Positions 52,994 to 60,932 of a DNA stretch of 64,000 nt are shown in pieces. The position numbers were made by a program, and so were the translations under genes. Numbering within the stretch: the stretch's first letter is position 1; each line of letters begins with the position of its first letter. The notes beneath the pieces are model-generated. The model ran no database searches. It was not told the origin of the DNA and saw only the letters and a program-made list of their open reading frames with translations. Source of the stretch: Bradyrhizobium sp. BTAi1 (GTDB lineage: Bacteria > Pseudomonadota > Alphaproteobacteria > Rhizobiales > Xanthobacteraceae); NCBI RefSeq assembly GCF_000015165.1, contig NC_009485.1:558001-622000 (forward strand). The letters are read 5' to 3'.

Positions 52994-54583
52994 TCAGGCA
53001 GCAACGGCGGCCTTTGACCGTTGGTTCGCCTTCCAATTCCAGGGAAGCAATTCGTTGACTTTGTTCGCGGGGTGATCTGGAAGCCTGGCCAGCACGTCCG
53101 CGAGCCAGGCTTGCGGATCGACGTCGTTCATCTTGCAAGTTTCGATCAAGGTATAGACGGCGGCAGCCCGATGGCCGCCAACGTCTGAACCGGCAAAGGT
53201 CCAATTCCTTCTTCCGACCGCCACACCCCGCAACGCTCGTTCGGCGGCGTTGTTCGTAAGACAGACGCGACCGTCGTCGAGGAAGCGGGTGAACGCTGCC
53301 CAGCCGTTGAAGAGGTAGTTGATCGCTTTGGCGGTGTCGTTCTTGGTGGAGAGTAACGCTTGCTGCTGGCGCATCCAGATTTCAAGCTCGGCAACGAGCG
53401 GCCGCGATCGTTCACGGCGTACGAGAAGCCGCTGTTCCGGGGTTTTGCCATTAATGCTGCGCTCGATCTCGAACAGCATGTCGATACGACGCACCGCCTC
53501 GCTGGCGACCGGCGCCTCTCCCTGTTTTACCAGGTCGACAAACTTCCTCCGGCCGTGGCTCCAGCAAGCCGCTTCAACGATCGGAGCCGGCTTCCTTTGA
53601 GCCATGTAGAGCTGGTTGTATCCATCAAAGGCATCGGCCTGCATGAGGCCCACATAGCCGGCAAGATGGCCTTGCGGATGCTCCCCGGCACGACTGCGCG
53701 AGTAATGGAACACCGCCGCCGGTGGATCCCGACCGCCAAACGGCCGGTCGTCGCGAACGTAGGTCCAGATCCGGCCGGTGACAGTCTTCAGTTTCGCCAG
53801 CACGGGCACCGTCGTGTCATCGGCATGGATGCGTTCCGCGCTCATGACATGAGTCCGGATAGCCTCAATAATTGGGGCGAGCGCCACCACGCAGGCCCCG
53901 ATCCGATCCGCCAGGGTCGAGACATCGATCTCGATCCCTTCCCGGGCATAGGTCTGGCTCTGCCGGTTCAGCGGCTGATGCAGCAGGAACTTGTTGACCA
54001 GCACCATCGCCAGCAGGCTCGGCCCGGCGAAGCCACGCGGGATCGGATGGGACGGTGCCGGCGCCTCGGTAATCGCCTCGCAGTCCCGGCAGGAGAACTT
54101 TTCGCGGACGTGCTCGATGATCTTCCAGCGCCGCGGCTCGCATTCAAGGGTCTTCGATACAACCTCGCCAAGCTTGTGCAGCCGCTCGCTGCCGCACTTA
54201 CCGCAGGCGCAAGGCGCGGGTTCGACGATACGTTCGACCGGCAGATTATCTGGCAGGGGACGTCGCGGCGGCCGCGGATTTTGTGCGCGCTTCTGTTTGG
54301 CGGCTTCAGGTGCCGCGATCTCGGCCCTGGTTTCCTGCTCGGCCTGGGTCTCTTCAAGATCCTCGATGGCCAGCTCAAGCTGCTCGACCAGCAGCCTGCC
54401 GCGTTCAGAAGATTGCCCGAACTGCTCGCGCCGTGCCTTGGCCAGCATCAGCTTCAGCCGCTCGATTTCCAGGCGGCCGACGGTCACTTCGCTCTTGGCC
54501 AGCGTCAGCTGCTCGCGCTGCGCAAGGATCATCGCATGCGCAGCGGCAAGATCGGCGGGAAGCGGATCGGAGGACATCGTCAC
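52994..54583 (-). CDS. tnpC: IS66 transposase TnpC
   Basis: This 529-residue DDE transposase of IS66 elements has an N-terminal coiled coil (LAAAHAMILAQREQLTLAK), a zinc-finger region (CACGKCGSERLHKLGE and KFSCRDCEAI), and the catalytic domain with HADDTTVPVLAKLKTVTGRI, ACWSHGRRKFVDL and LTNNAAERALRGVAVGRRNW, the latter holding the final acidic residue. It is full length, and is the last of the three genes in transcription order. Confidence 0.95.
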   Translation of the reverse strand: MTMSSDPLPADLAAAHAMILAQREQLTLAKSEVTVGRLEIERLKLMLAKARREQFGQSSERGRLLVEQLELAIEDLEETQAEQETRAEIAAPEAAKQKRAQNPRPPRRPLPDNLPVERIVEPAPCACGKCGSERLHKLGEVVSKTLECEPRRWKIIEHVREKFSCRDCEAITEAPAPSHPIPRGFAGPSLLAMVLVNKFLLHQPLNRQSQTYAREGIEIDVSTLADRIGACVVALAPIIEAIRTHVMSAERIHADDTTVPVLAKLKTVTGRIWTYVRDDRPFGGRDPPAAVFHYSRSRAGEHPQGHLAGYVGLMQADAFDGYNQLYMAQRKPAPIVEAACWSHGRRKFVDLVKQGEAPVASEAVRRIDMLFEIERSINGKTPEQRLLVRRERSRPLVAELEIWMRQQQALLSTKNDTAKAINYLFNGWAAFTRFLDDGRVCLTNNAAERALRGVAVGRRNWTFAGSDVGGHRAAAVYTLIETCKMNDVDPQAWLADVLARLPDHPANKVNELLPWNWKANQRSKAAVAA

Positions 54584-54653
54584 ACCGACAAATCAATCAT
54601 ATTCGCCGCTAAAAATCCCGCCGGATTTCCTTCGTGAGTCAAAAAGCCACAGC

Positions 54654-55001
54654 TTATCCGGAAGCCTGCGGCCGCCAGGTTGCCTGCGGCATCCGCCAAT
54701 CAATTCCGGACAAGAGATAGGATAGTTGCGCAACGCTGATCGTGACAACGCCGTCCGCCACCGATGGCCACAGAAAGCGGCCGCGCTCCAACCGCTTCGT
54801 GAAGAGACACGCGCCCTGGCCGTCATGCCAAATGATCTTGATCAGGTCGCCCCGACGGCCCCTAAAAACATAGAGATCACCAACGTGCGGATCCCGCTTC
54901 AAGCTCTCCTGAACCAGACGTGCCAGGCTCGGGAATCCGCGCCGCATATCGGTATGGCCGGTCGCAAGCCACACCCGCACATTACCCGGTATGGCAATCA
55001 T
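54654..55001 (-). CDS. tnpB: IS66 accessory protein TnpB (Orf2)
   Basis: This 115-residue IS66 Orf2 protein has the family body VRVWLATGHTDMRRGFPSLA, VGDLYVFRGRRGDLIKIIWHDGQGACLFTKRLE and FLWPS. It is required with TnpA and TnpC for transposition in studied IS66 elements. Its start overlaps the tnpA stop by 4 bp. Confidence 0.95.
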   Translation of the reverse strand: MIAIPGNVRVWLATGHTDMRRGFPSLARLVQESLKRDPHVGDLYVFRGRRGDLIKIIWHDGQGACLFTKRLERGRFLWPSVADGVVTISVAQLSYLLSGIDWRMPQATWRPQASG

Positions 55002-55399
55002 CGGCGCTCAAGCACGTCGAGCACCCGCGCCAGCGCCTCGGGATCAACCTGTGCATCCACCCGGATGCGTCGCCGGTTGCCAAGATCGATCTCGATCAAG
55101 CCACTCCGCGCGGTCGGCATGGGCTGCAACCGTCGGTCATCTTTGGATAGCGGCTTCGCTTCTTCCGCGCTCGGTGCCACCGCTGCGGCGATCTGCACCG
55201 GCGCAAAACATGGCCCGTCATTCACGACCGTACGGGCCTGGCGGCGCCAGGTGAACACGACGCTGGCCGCGACACCGTTGCGGCGCGCAACATCTGTCAC
55301 CTTGGCGCCCGGTACCAGGGTTTCCTCGACGATCCGCGCCTTGTCATCTTGCGACCAGCGCCGCCGCCGCTCCAACCCGCCTAAAACCTCGACCCGCAT
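54998..55399 (-). CDS. tnpA: IS66 accessory protein TnpA (Orf1, HTH)
   Basis: This 133-residue IS66 Orf1 protein has an N-terminal helix-turn-helix: RRRWSQDDKARIVEETL, KVTDVARRNGVAASVVFTWRRQ. The C-terminus (IEIDLGNRRRIRVDAQVDPEALARVLDVLE) matches the family. It overlaps tnpB by 4 bp. Confidence 0.93.
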   Translation of the reverse strand: MRVEVLGGLERRRRWSQDDKARIVEETLVPGAKVTDVARRNGVAASVVFTWRRQARTVVNDGPCFAPVQIAAAVAPSAEEAKPLSKDDRRLQPMPTARSGLIEIDLGNRRRIRVDAQVDPEALARVLDVLERR

Positions 55400-55486
55400 C
55401 GCCTGATGACCTTAAAGCTAGACTTAAGGTCACACGCTTCGCGAAATATACCGCATCAGACAAGACGGCGCTCGTCGGATGCGTAC

Positions 55487-55494
55487 ACATTGCA
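55487..55494 (+). repeat. IS66 target duplication, right copy
   Basis: ACATTGCA, identical to 52939-52946. Confidence 0.85.
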
Positions 55495-56292
55495 GCCCGA
55501 CATCGATGTTGCTTTGCGCGAGCGCAGCCGGGACGGACACGACATCCTCACCGTGAGAGGAGTTCGCCTGAACGTGGTCCTCAAGACGAATCAGGACCAG
55601 CGCGCTATGGAGGCTGTAAATCCATGAATGGTATAACAATCGCTCCATTGAGTATGATTACCGAACTATCAGCCGGGCCCCTCGACGACTTCGGATTGAC
55701 ACGCTCTTTGGGCATGTACCTTTCGAAGAGCCTCGAACAGGCTCTTCAAGCGGATCTTGTTTCTGCTTTTAAGGTCGCCTTGGAGAAAATATGAGGGACG
55801 TAATGAGCAAATAAGTGCGTTCCCGCAGAACCGAGCGCAGCCCAATGGCACTTGAAGTATGAATCAACACTCGGAAGCCGACCGCTTACATCTTTGAAAG
55901 CCGGCCACCCCGAAATGCGCCGAGACTTGGCGCTCGCCGGAATACAGGGCCGGATGCGACTAAGAAATATATGGTGCGTTCGCGATTGTGAGCAAGCGCG
56001 CGGTCGGCTACGCTGCCTGTCCTGCCTCGTAGGTCAGCTGTAGAGGATAATAGATCGCGCCGATCCAGGTTGAACGCGATTGGAATAAAGCTCCTCGCGT
56101 CAGTCCGGAAGCTTGAAATCAAATTGCTTCGTTCGTCCGACGACACGCTTTGTCCCATCCCAAGTCTGGCGCCCGCGGTCCACATCTGCCGTCCGTCCGG
56201 TGCCACCTCATGCGACCACGTCCTGGAAGAGGCCGCAGTCCGCTGCCCGAGGACGTCATGCGCTCCGACTTGCTCAACGACAGGAGAGTGGC
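55495..56292. other. Gene-poor region right of IS66
   Basis: About 800 bp has only short frames with no recognisable family and lower GC in places (around 55620-55860). A minus-strand frame (about 55495-55590) could continue the gene disrupted by IS66 but is not recognisable. I see no RNA gene. Confidence 0.4.
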
Positions 56293-56778
56293 TTGAGTAC
56301 CAATCTTGGCACTGCAGTTGCGAGGCCCGCCAATGCCATGAGGCAGGCGAGGCCGGATGACGCTGAGAAGCTGACACGTATCGCTCAGGCGGCGTATGGA
56401 AAATACGTGCCGCGCATGGTGAAGGCGCCAGCGCCGATGTCGTATGACTATCTCGCCTGGATCAGGGAAGGAAACACTTATGTGTTGGAGCATTCTGGCG
56501 AAGTGGCTGCAATGATCACGCTTCTGCCGAAGGATGATCACCTGATGATGCGCAATCTTGCCGTTCTTCCTGCATTTCAAGGCAGGAGACTCGGTCACGC
56601 GCTGATCGATTTTGCCGAGGCGGAGGCCAGGCGTCGGAATCTCCCTGAGTTGCGTCTCTACACCAACGAGAAGTTTCCGGAAACAATGCCGTTCTACAAA
56701 TCGCGCGGCTTCTCTGAAACGCATCGTGCCCAGGTCGACGGATATTCGTTCATCTATCTGTCGAGAACGCTCACCTGA
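56293..56778 (+). CDS. GNAT family N-acetyltransferase
   Basis: This 161-residue acetyltransferase has the GNAT N-terminal strand (MRQARPDDAEKLTRIAQAAYG), the core strand-loop MMRNLAVLPAFQGRRLGHALIDFAEAEARRR with the acetyl-CoA pyrophosphate loop (QGRRLG), and the last segment RLYTNEKFPETMPFYKSRGFSETHR. It transfers acetyl from acetyl-CoA to an amine; the substrate is unknown. I place the start at TTG 56293, with AGGAGAG 5-6 bp upstream. An internal ATG at 56338 would give a shorter protein beginning at the domain edge. Confidence 0.83.
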   Translation: MSTNLGTAVARPANAMRQARPDDAEKLTRIAQAAYGKYVPRMVKAPAPMSYDYLAWIREGNTYVLEHSGEVAAMITLLPKDDHLMMRNLAVLPAFQGRRLGHALIDFAEAEARRRNLPELRLYTNEKFPETMPFYKSRGFSETHRAQVDGYSFIYLSRTLT

Positions 56779-57322
56779 TTCTGTCCTCGGCAAGCATCGT
56801 CGATCCGATGAAGCGTCCGTATAAGCCGATCAGTCGTTGGTCGGCGGAGAGCCGCGGCGTGGCGGAAGTTAGCTCTCTCCGTCGACGCTCTGATCAAAGC
56901 TCGCAGGCGTTCGAGCTTTTGCTCGGCGCCGGGCGCCGCGAGACGTCAAGTTGATCAACGCGGCTGGTGCGTTTCATCGCGGGCTGGTGCGGGCCGGCGG
57001 TGGTGGTCGAAACGCGCGAGCTGCCAGGGCTACATCATGAGCATCGGCGTGTTCAGTACGGCTTCGCACATCTCCTCAAGCAGAGGTCGCTGGCGGCGGA
57101 TCCGTCGGCGGGACTGAACCTCTGATCGGGGCCCCGCACGGTGAAGAAGGAGCCAAACACGGTTGAACATGCCCACTCCTGTCCGGTCCTCGTATCTGGC
57201 CCGTCGGTTGTGCCAGCAAAGTCAGCTCTGGATTCGCAAGCCGGCGCGCCTCGTGGGGGCTGACAAAGGGGCGGCAATCAGCACCGACGCAGCCCGGCGT
57301 GCCGAAGACGCGATAAGAGGTG
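56779..57322. other. Intergenic region without a supported gene
   Basis: About 540 bp. Short frames on both strands have skewed composition and no recognisable motif. No repeats or RNA features are evident. Confidence 0.45.
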
Positions 57323-57979
57323 CTATTCAGGCAGAGCGAGGCCCTCCCGTGCGAACGCGCGCCGGACCGCAGGCCTTTCGGCGAGGCGCCGCGCATGGTC
57401 GGTCCAAGCGGGGAAGTCGGTTGCCATATCATAGCGCAGACGTTGACCGCGTCCCCAGTTCCAGAATACCTGGAGATAGGGATCGACGACACTGTAGGTG
57501 TCGCCGAGCGCCCAGGGGCTGGCGCTCAGGCGATCGTTGATCTCCTGCCAGAGCGGCCTGCACGATTCGACCCCCTTCCGGACCACCTCTGCTTTGCCTT
57601 CGGGACTGTCAGCATAGCGCTCGGCGCGACTGATATGCGCGTAGGTGACGTGCACGGTCGATGCGAGCCACGAGCACCACTCGGCGCAACGGGCATCCGC
57701 TCGCGACTCGGTCGGCCAAAGCCGCGAGGCCGGCGTCGGATGCGTCCCTGCGGCTGTCAGATAGCGCAGTATCGCTGGTGTCTCGGTCAGGATTCCCCAG
57801 GGCGTCGCAAGCGCCGGAACGCGGCCGCGCGGATTGATGGCCAAGTAGTCCGGTTCTCGTTGCTTGCCTGCGGCGAAGTCGACCTTGATGGCCTCGAAAG
57901 TCAGCCCTGTCTCCTCGAGAACGATATGGGCTGCAATCGAGCATGCGCCCGGCCAAAAATAAAGTACCAGATGGCTCAC
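57323..57979 (-). CDS. Glutathione S-transferase
   Basis: This 218-residue protein has the N-terminal thioredoxin-like domain (LVLYFWPGACSIAAHIVLEETGL, then INPRGRVPALATPWGILTETPAILRYL, with the cis-Pro VPAL and the glutathione-binding TETPAI). The C-terminal all-helical domain contains SASPWALGDTYSVVDPYLQVFW (the SxxD motif). PGACS fits a Cys/Ser-type beta-class bacterial enzyme. It conjugates or transfers glutathione on electrophiles. The start is most likely GTG at 57979, preceded by AGAGGA; the ATG at 58024 lacks a good site. It diverges from the dioxygenase operon, with an inverted repeat GATCAT/ATGATC (58078-58091) between. Confidence 0.85.
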   Translation of the reverse strand: MSHLVLYFWPGACSIAAHIVLEETGLTFEAIKVDFAAGKQREPDYLAINPRGRVPALATPWGILTETPAILRYLTAAGTHPTPASRLWPTESRADARCAEWCSWLASTVHVTYAHISRAERYADSPEGKAEVVRKGVESCRPLWQEINDRLSASPWALGDTYSVVDPYLQVFWNWGRGQRLRYDMATDFPAWTDHARRLAERPAVRRAFAREGLALPE

Positions 57980-58077
57980 AGAACTAATCCTCTGATTGGC
58001 GTGTTGGTAGGATAGGGCTTCCATGCTTCGGAGTGAACGCCGGCTTCGAATATATTTCGCGCCATATCCGCTTCGCT

Positions 58078-58091
58078 GATCATCAATGATC
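58078..58091. promoter_or_regulatory. Inverted repeat in the divergent promoter region
   Basis: GATCAT-CA-ATGATC sits midway between the GST and dioxygenase starts. A regulator site shared by both promoters is possible but not demonstrated. Confidence 0.3.
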
Positions 58092-58205
58092 GAGACGAAT
58101 ATCGCGTAGCATGTGTGGGCTCATATAACTTCAAAAATCACTATCAAATCGGCGAGGTGCAACCTAGCGTCGGCTCATGACTGCAATTGTTCAGGAGCGT
58201 AACGA

Positions 58206-58940
58206 ATGGCCGAGCACCTCGTATCCAGTGATTTCCTGCAATTCCAGACACTCTTGGCGAGCCGTGGATGGGCGGTTCTTGCATCAGGTGAGATCGATGC
58301 CGATCCGGCTGTGACGCTTCGGCGGCTTGGGACGATCGTGCCGCAATATGACGGGCGCGTTAGTTTCGATGTCACCTACCGGCCAGGCTATGACGATGCA
58401 CCCTATAGTCAGAGCATGAATGCGCTCGGCGCGCATACGGAGGCGCCAGGCTTCATGCCGCCGCCGAAATATCTCGCGCTCTATTGTCACCGGCAGGCGC
58501 GTTGTGGAAATGGACAGACGCTCCTCGCCGACGGCATTCGCTTCTACGACGAGGCGCTGAGCCCCGATCTGCGGCGTTGGTCTCAGAACAACGAGGTCGA
58601 ATTCGTGTCCAGCGCGACACCGGGCGATGAGACCAGGTCATCGCTCCGCGCGCCGATCCGCGCCACCGTCGCAGGCGAGCCGGTGCTGAGGTTCAGCTAC
58701 AATTTGTTTCGTTACGGCAATGTGAACCCGGATGCGATCGAAGTCAGGCGCGTCGGCGACGATCCGTCCGATCCGCTCGGGCAAATCGCGGAAGAAGGGG
58801 AGGCGTTCTTCAGCCGCAACCTGATCCCGGTCCTTATTCCCGACGGCTGCATGCTCGTCTGGAACAACCATCGCCTGATGCACGGCCGTGGCCGCTATGC
58901 CGACCAGGCGCGTCACCTCACGCGCTACTGGCTGAGCTGA
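58206..58940 (+). CDS. TauD/TfdA-type 2-oxoglutarate dioxygenase
   Basis: This 244-residue non-haem Fe(II)/2-oxoglutarate oxygenase has the iron triad as HxE...H: His77 and Glu79 in ALGAHTEAPGF and His226 in NNHRLMHGRGRY, with the conserved Arg in ARHLTRYW binding 2-oxoglutarate. Glu in place of Asp is less common but known in amino-acid hydroxylases. It would hydroxylate or otherwise oxidise an unactivated carbon. As first gene of the cluster with an aminomutase and an aminotransferase, an amino-acid substrate is likely. The family call is secure; the substrate is inferred. Confidence 0.82.
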   Translation: MAEHLVSSDFLQFQTLLASRGWAVLASGEIDADPAVTLRRLGTIVPQYDGRVSFDVTYRPGYDDAPYSQSMNALGAHTEAPGFMPPPKYLALYCHRQARCGNGQTLLADGIRFYDEALSPDLRRWSQNNEVEFVSSATPGDETRSSLRAPIRATVAGEPVLRFSYNLFRYGNVNPDAIEVRRVGDDPSDPLGQIAEEGEAFFSRNLIPVLIPDGCMLVWNNHRLMHGRGRYADQARHLTRYWLS

Positions 58941-59008
58941 GCGTTCGAGGTCGCCGTCTCGACGGCGACCTCGTTGCGCGACTTCCGGCATGATTGACAG
59001 AGGATGCG

Positions 59009-59542
59009 ATGATGAATGAGGGGTGTTACCTGGCTTATGGCGTCCTTCGCGACGCGTTGAAGAGCAGAACCACCGAGCCCGTCGCGTGGAGCTGGAGTCG
59101 AACGGCCGCTGAGCTTGAGACCAGGGTTGGCGCCGAGATTCGTGGCATCTCGCTCGTGGCGCTGTCGACAGCCGCGAGTGACGCGACGGGCGAGGTCGTT
59201 CCCGGCATCTCCTTTGCGGTGCAGTCATTGCCGGTCGACGGGCAGACTCCGCGTCATTCCCATGCGTGGTGGCACGTGTTCGTCGTTCAGAGTGGATCGG
59301 GCATCGTCGGCTTCGGTGATGGCCGCGAGGCGATCCGTATGATGCGGAACGACGTCGTGTTGATCCCGGCCTGGTGCGTCCACGAGCTTCGCAATGATGG
59401 TGCCGAACCATTCGTCACCTTGAACCTCAGCAATATGCCGCAGCAGGCTGATCTCGCAAACTTCAGAACGGCTGATGGACGTCAATCATCGCCTTGCACT
59501 GATCCAATTGGAAAGGGCCGCACGCATGCTACAGGTCTCTGA
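59009..59542 (+). CDS. Cupin-domain protein
   Basis: This 177-residue protein has a single cupin barrel: the first motif HSHAWWHVFVVQSGSGIVGFGDGRE and the second around MMRNDVVLIPAWCVHELRN, with metal-binding His residues. The N-terminal 50 residues lead into the barrel. Cupins can be isomerases, dioxygenases or binding proteins. It begins 68 bp after the dioxygenase stop (GAGG before tandem ATGs, 59009 and 59012), and its 3' end overlaps the next gene, indicating one operon. Its role in the pathway is unknown. Confidence 0.7.
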   Translation: MMNEGCYLAYGVLRDALKSRTTEPVAWSWSRTAAELETRVGAEIRGISLVALSTAASDATGEVVPGISFAVQSLPVDGQTPRHSHAWWHVFVVQSGSGIVGFGDGREAIRMMRNDVVLIPAWCVHELRNDGAEPFVTLNLSNMPQQADLANFRTADGRQSSPCTDPIGKGRTHATGL

Positions 59543-60932
59543 TCTCCCTCGTACGACCGGAATGCAGCCACATGTCGCGCAACCACCGGAGCGATTGATC
59601 TATTACACCAACCATCGCCTGTCGCAGGTGCCGCAGCTCAAGTCTCTGCCGCCGCGTCTGGTTCGTGGCATCCATCTCGCGGCAATGGTGTTTCCGTTCA
59701 AGGTCAACAGTTACGTCCTCGACAATCTGATCGATTGGGGGGCGGCTCCGGATGACCCGATGTTCCGGTTGGTCTTCCCGCATCCAGACATGCTGCAGGA
59801 TGGCGATCGGGAGGTCCTTGATGATCTTCTTGAGCGAGGGGATGAAGTCGCGATCGCCGCCGAAGTGCAGCGTATCCGTGCGGACATGAATCCGCACAGC
59901 TCCGACCAGATCGTCAATGTTCCGCTGTTCGAAGGGGCCTCCCTGGAAGGCGTGCAGCACAAATATGACGAGACGGCATTGTTCTTTGCCAAGCAGGGCC
60001 AGACCTGCCACTCTTATTGCTCGTTCTGCTTTCGATGGCCGCAGTTTGTGGATTCGGCCGTCGACCGGTTCGAGGCGCGGGACGGAGAGCGGCTCTACGC
60101 CTATCTGCGGACACGTCGCGACATCACGGATGTGCTGCTCACGGGCGGGGACCCGTTCGTCATGAGCAGCCGGCGGCTGGCCGATTACCTCGAGCCGCTG
60201 CTGGCGCCGGAGTTCTCACATGTGACGAACATCCGTATCGGCACCAAGGCTTTGTCGTATTGGCCGCAGCGATTCTATGTCGGCGCGGAGGCGGAGGAAC
60301 TGAACCGGCTGTTGGTTCGGGTCGCCGATTCAGGAAAGCAGGTCGCTGTCATGGCGCATGTCAATCACTGGCGTGAGCTGACGCCCGAGCCGGTTCATCG
60401 GGCCGTCGAGGCGCTGAGAAGGTCCGGTGCGGTGATCCGCACGCAAAGTCCGGTGCTGCGCCATGTCAACGATGATGTCGCGGTGTGGCGTCGCAATTGG
60501 CGCGACCAGGTCGCGATGGGAATGATCCCGTATTACATGTTCGTCGAGCGCGATACCGGCGCGAACCACTACTTCCGCATCAGCCTCGATCGCGCGCTGG
60601 CGATCTACCAGGCGGCCGCTGCCGCGGTGTCGGGGATTTGCCGCACGGCGCGCGGGCCGGTCATGAGCGCGGGGCCGGGCAAGATCCACGTTCTCGGCCG
60701 GCTTGCGATCGGAAATGACGACTATTTCGTGCTGTCGTTCCTGCAGGCAAGGCGCAAGGAGTGGCTGCATCGGCCATTCCTGGCCAAATATTCTGCAGAT
60801 GCGGCCTGGATCAACGAGCTCGTGCCCCCCGAAGGCGAAGACGGCTTCTTTTTCGACAGGCCGTACGCCGAGCTCTTGGCGCAGAGAAGCGGCGAACATC
60901 GCCTGGAAGCCGAGGAGGTCGGACATGAGTGA
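59475..60932 (+). CDS. KamA-family radical SAM 2,3-aminomutase
   Basis: This 485-residue protein of the lysine 2,3-aminomutase family moves an alpha-amino group to the beta carbon using S-adenosylmethionine, a [4Fe-4S] cluster and PLP. The cluster motif is CHSYCSFCF (Cys178, 182, 185; CX3CX2C). The PLP-binding lysine equivalent is in SAGPGKIHVLG (Lys403). Length resembles full aminomutases, not the shorter EpmB type. Family members act on lysine, glutamate, arginine or others, so the substrate is open. The longest start (59475) overlaps the cupin gene by 68 bp; ATG 59526, with GGAAAGGG upstream, is an equally good start. It forms a likely core of a beta-amino-acid pathway. Confidence 0.85.
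   Translation: MDVNHRLALIQLERAARMLQVSDLPRTTGMQPHVAQPPERLIYYTNHRLSQVPQLKSLPPRLVRGIHLAAMVFPFKVNSYVLDNLIDWGAAPDDPMFRLVFPHPDMLQDGDREVLDDLLERGDEVAIAAEVQRIRADMNPHSSDQIVNVPLFEGASLEGVQHKYDETALFFAKQGQTCHSYCSFCFRWPQFVDSAVDRFEARDGERLYAYLRTRRDITDVLLTGGDPFVMSSRRLADYLEPLLAPEFSHVTNIRIGTKALSYWPQRFYVGAEAEELNRLLVRVADSGKQVAVMAHVNHWRELTPEPVHRAVEALRRSGAVIRTQSPVLRHVNDDVAVWRRNWRDQVAMGMIPYYMFVERDTGANHYFRISLDRALAIYQAAAAAVSGICRTARGPVMSAGPGKIHVLGRLAIGNDDYFVLSFLQARRKEWLHRPFLAKYSADAAWINELVPPEGEDGFFFDRPYAELLAQRSGEHRLEAEEVGHE

Larger units (their letters stand above)
52947..55486 (-). mobile_element. Complete IS66 family element
   Basis: A 2540-bp element with inverted ends GTACGCATCCGGCCAGCACC (left) and GTACGCATCCGACGAGCGCC (complement of the right), 17 of 20 identical. 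A perfect 8-bp duplication (ACATTGCA) flanks it, as expected for IS66. It carries tnpA, tnpB and tnpC in the standard order on the minus strand. It appears intact and its insertion recent. Confidence 0.92.

Noticed and set aside
53360..54637. 425-codon plus-strand frame opposite IS66 TnpC
   Set aside because: Antisense to a transposase with all family motifs.
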